DNA of 6,806 nt. It comes from Spirochaetaceae bacterium (GTDB lineage: Bacteria; Spirochaetota; Spirochaetia; Spirochaetales_E; Spirochaetaceae_B). Below the pieces are notes generated by a model, which saw only the letters and a program-made list of their open reading frames with translations, ran no database searches and had not been told where the DNA came from. The stretch covers positions 1 to 6,806 of the forward strand of contig QKJO01000135.1 in the NCBI GenBank assembly GCA_003249275.1, in the 5' to 3' direction. Of this stretch, positions 5,942 to 6,806 are shown one piece after another. The translations under genes were made by a program, and so were the position numbers. Every line of letters begins with the position of its first letter. Positions within the stretch are counted from its first letter, which is position 1.

Positions 5942-6806
5942 ACCTGAGACTCTCCCAGATAACAGCTCTCCTCATGTTTTCACTGGTCTGCGTCACAGTT
6001 CAGGCGCAGAACTATTACTGGGAGACACCTCTCGATATAGGCCAGGGAAACAGCTATTTCCCCCAGCAGATGGCTTCGGAAAAGGGATTCGTATTCACGG
6101 CCTGGCAGGAGTACGACCCGGATGACCCGGAGCTGATCACCATTGTCGGATCCATGTCGCTCGACGGTTCCGTCTGGTCCGAACCCGTAACACTGATCAA
6201 CCCCTTCCGCTATGTGGGAGAGGACCGGGTATCCGTATTCTCCCTGACGGGGGACAGGGACGGCAATCCGGTCCTGGCTCTGAAGACATCGGAAAATTCT
6301 ATTGAAATTTTCAAATTCACCGGTCCCGGACTGCCCATGGAGAAGATCAGTACCATCGAGAGCAGTTCCTCATCGGTCGTTCCGAGGATTTTCCGGAAAC
6401 GGGACGGCGGTCTTCTCCTTTTCCTGACGTCCAAGGTCATTCTGCCCAACGGAACAGATGCCCTTTCGATCTTTATCTCTGAATCTACGACGGGAGAGGC
6501 CTGGTCGGCTCCGGAGCATTTTATCCGGGATCCCGAACTCAAGCAGAACTTCCTTCCTTTTTACACTTATGACGATCAGAATGAATATGTTGTTTTCCAG
6601 TCCCTCTATACGGACCAGAGAAACACCTATCAGCTCTACCTGAAATCGAGGGCGGAAGGCGACACGGTGTGGGGAGACGAGATCCTGCTGACCTCATTCA
6701 GCGAATTCAGGAACGGCCAGAATTTCGATTTTTTTCAGTTTGACAACCAGCGTCCCCATCTGACAGCCGAAAACGGACTGATTCATCTTGTCTGGGAGAG
6801 ACGTCT
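5929..6806 (+). CDS. Exported beta-propeller-like protein, 3' end missing
   Basis: The frame is open from about 5929 to the window edge, giving 292 visible residues. If read from the ATC at 5929 the product begins MKILNLRL, followed by a hydrophobic run (11-24) and a cleavage site after VQA at residue 26, a convincing signal peptide. The mature part is rich in beta strands and aromatic residues. Three turns loosely resemble the Asp boxes of BNR/sialidase-type propellers: S77-L-D79-G80 to W83, S184 to G189 and W192, and S240 to G244 and W248. Each is followed by a strand of the form P-x-x-x/E-x-L-L. This suggests a secreted beta-propeller that binds a protein or sugar; no catalytic residues of sialidases can be identified. 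The first ATG in this frame, at 5974, would cut off the basic end of the signal peptide, so an upstream non-ATG start is favoured. It follows the TPR gene in the same operon. The frame and export signal are firm, the exact start and fold are not. Confidence 0.75.
   Translation, partial: MKILNLRLSQITALLMFSLVCVTVQAQNYYWETPLDIGQGNSYFPQQMASEKGFVFTAWQEYDPDDPELITIVGSMSLDGSVWSEPVTLINPFRYVGEDRVSVFSLTGDRDGNPVLALKTSENSIEIFKFTGPGLPMEKISTIESSSSSVVPRIFRKRDGGLLLFLTSKVILPNGTDALSIFISESTTGEAWSAPEHFIRDPELKQNFLPFYTYDDQNEYVVFQSLYTDQRNTYQLYLKSRAEGDTVWGDEILLTSFSEFRNGQNFDFFQFDNQRPHLTAENGLIHLVWERR

Noticed and set aside
5925..6125. Short plus-strand frame starting at TTG 5925 after the strong ribosome site
   Set aside because: Spacing to the ribosome site is only two bases, the product has no domain or signal peptide, and the overlapping frame continues to the window end with a clear signal peptide.
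6210..6643. Open frames at 6210-6542 (minus) and 6458-6643 (plus)
   Set aside because: Both overlap the propeller-like gene in other frames; their arginine- and serine-rich products look like shadow translation.

Overview
The window reads as the chromosome of a spirochaete, most likely a free-living or host-associated relative of Spirochaeta or Treponema. The main pointer is the minus-strand gene at 1591-2841, whose product looks like the UPF0164 (FadL/PorV-like) outer-membrane family that is expanded in treponemes. Three of the five genes encode proteins with Sec-type signal peptides. The species assignment is an inference from protein resemblance; no rRNA or other marker gene is present. 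I see no insertion sequence, phage gene, tRNA, rRNA or CRISPR array.

Layout. (1) 7-906, plus strand: a protein with an N-terminal alpha/beta domain that resembles a TIR fold, joined to about four ankyrin repeats. (2) 917-1609, plus strand: a 230-residue protein with two membrane helices and a C-terminal helical region. It lies 10 bases after gene 1 and is probably co-transcribed with it. (3) 1591-2841, minus strand: an exported UPF0164-type beta-barrel with a C-terminal TPR-like helical tail. Its 3' end overlaps the 3' end of gene 2 by 19 bases. (4) 2842-2953: a 112-base divergent promoter region with a perfect TATAAT box facing right and a weaker promoter-like pair facing left. (5) 2954-5941, plus strand: a 995-residue exported, almost wholly helical protein with scattered TPR-like units, starting at TTG. 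(6) From about 5929 to the window edge, plus strand: an exported protein whose beta-strand-rich body has loose Asp-box-like turns, suggesting a beta-propeller. It is cut by the window end.

How the genes may work together. Genes 1 and 2 form a small operon of unknown function, with a protein-interaction solenoid next to a membrane partner. The other three genes form a divergent group of exported proteins: an outer-membrane barrel with a TPR tail, a large periplasmic TPR solenoid and a secreted propeller-like protein. This suggests an envelope assembly or transport module, but that is inference from export signals and repeat types only. The most unusual local detail is the start of the last gene. 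A strong Shine-Dalgarno sequence points to an ATC codon at 5929, and a single base (C at 5931) separates the present arrangement from a classic ATGA stop/start overlap.
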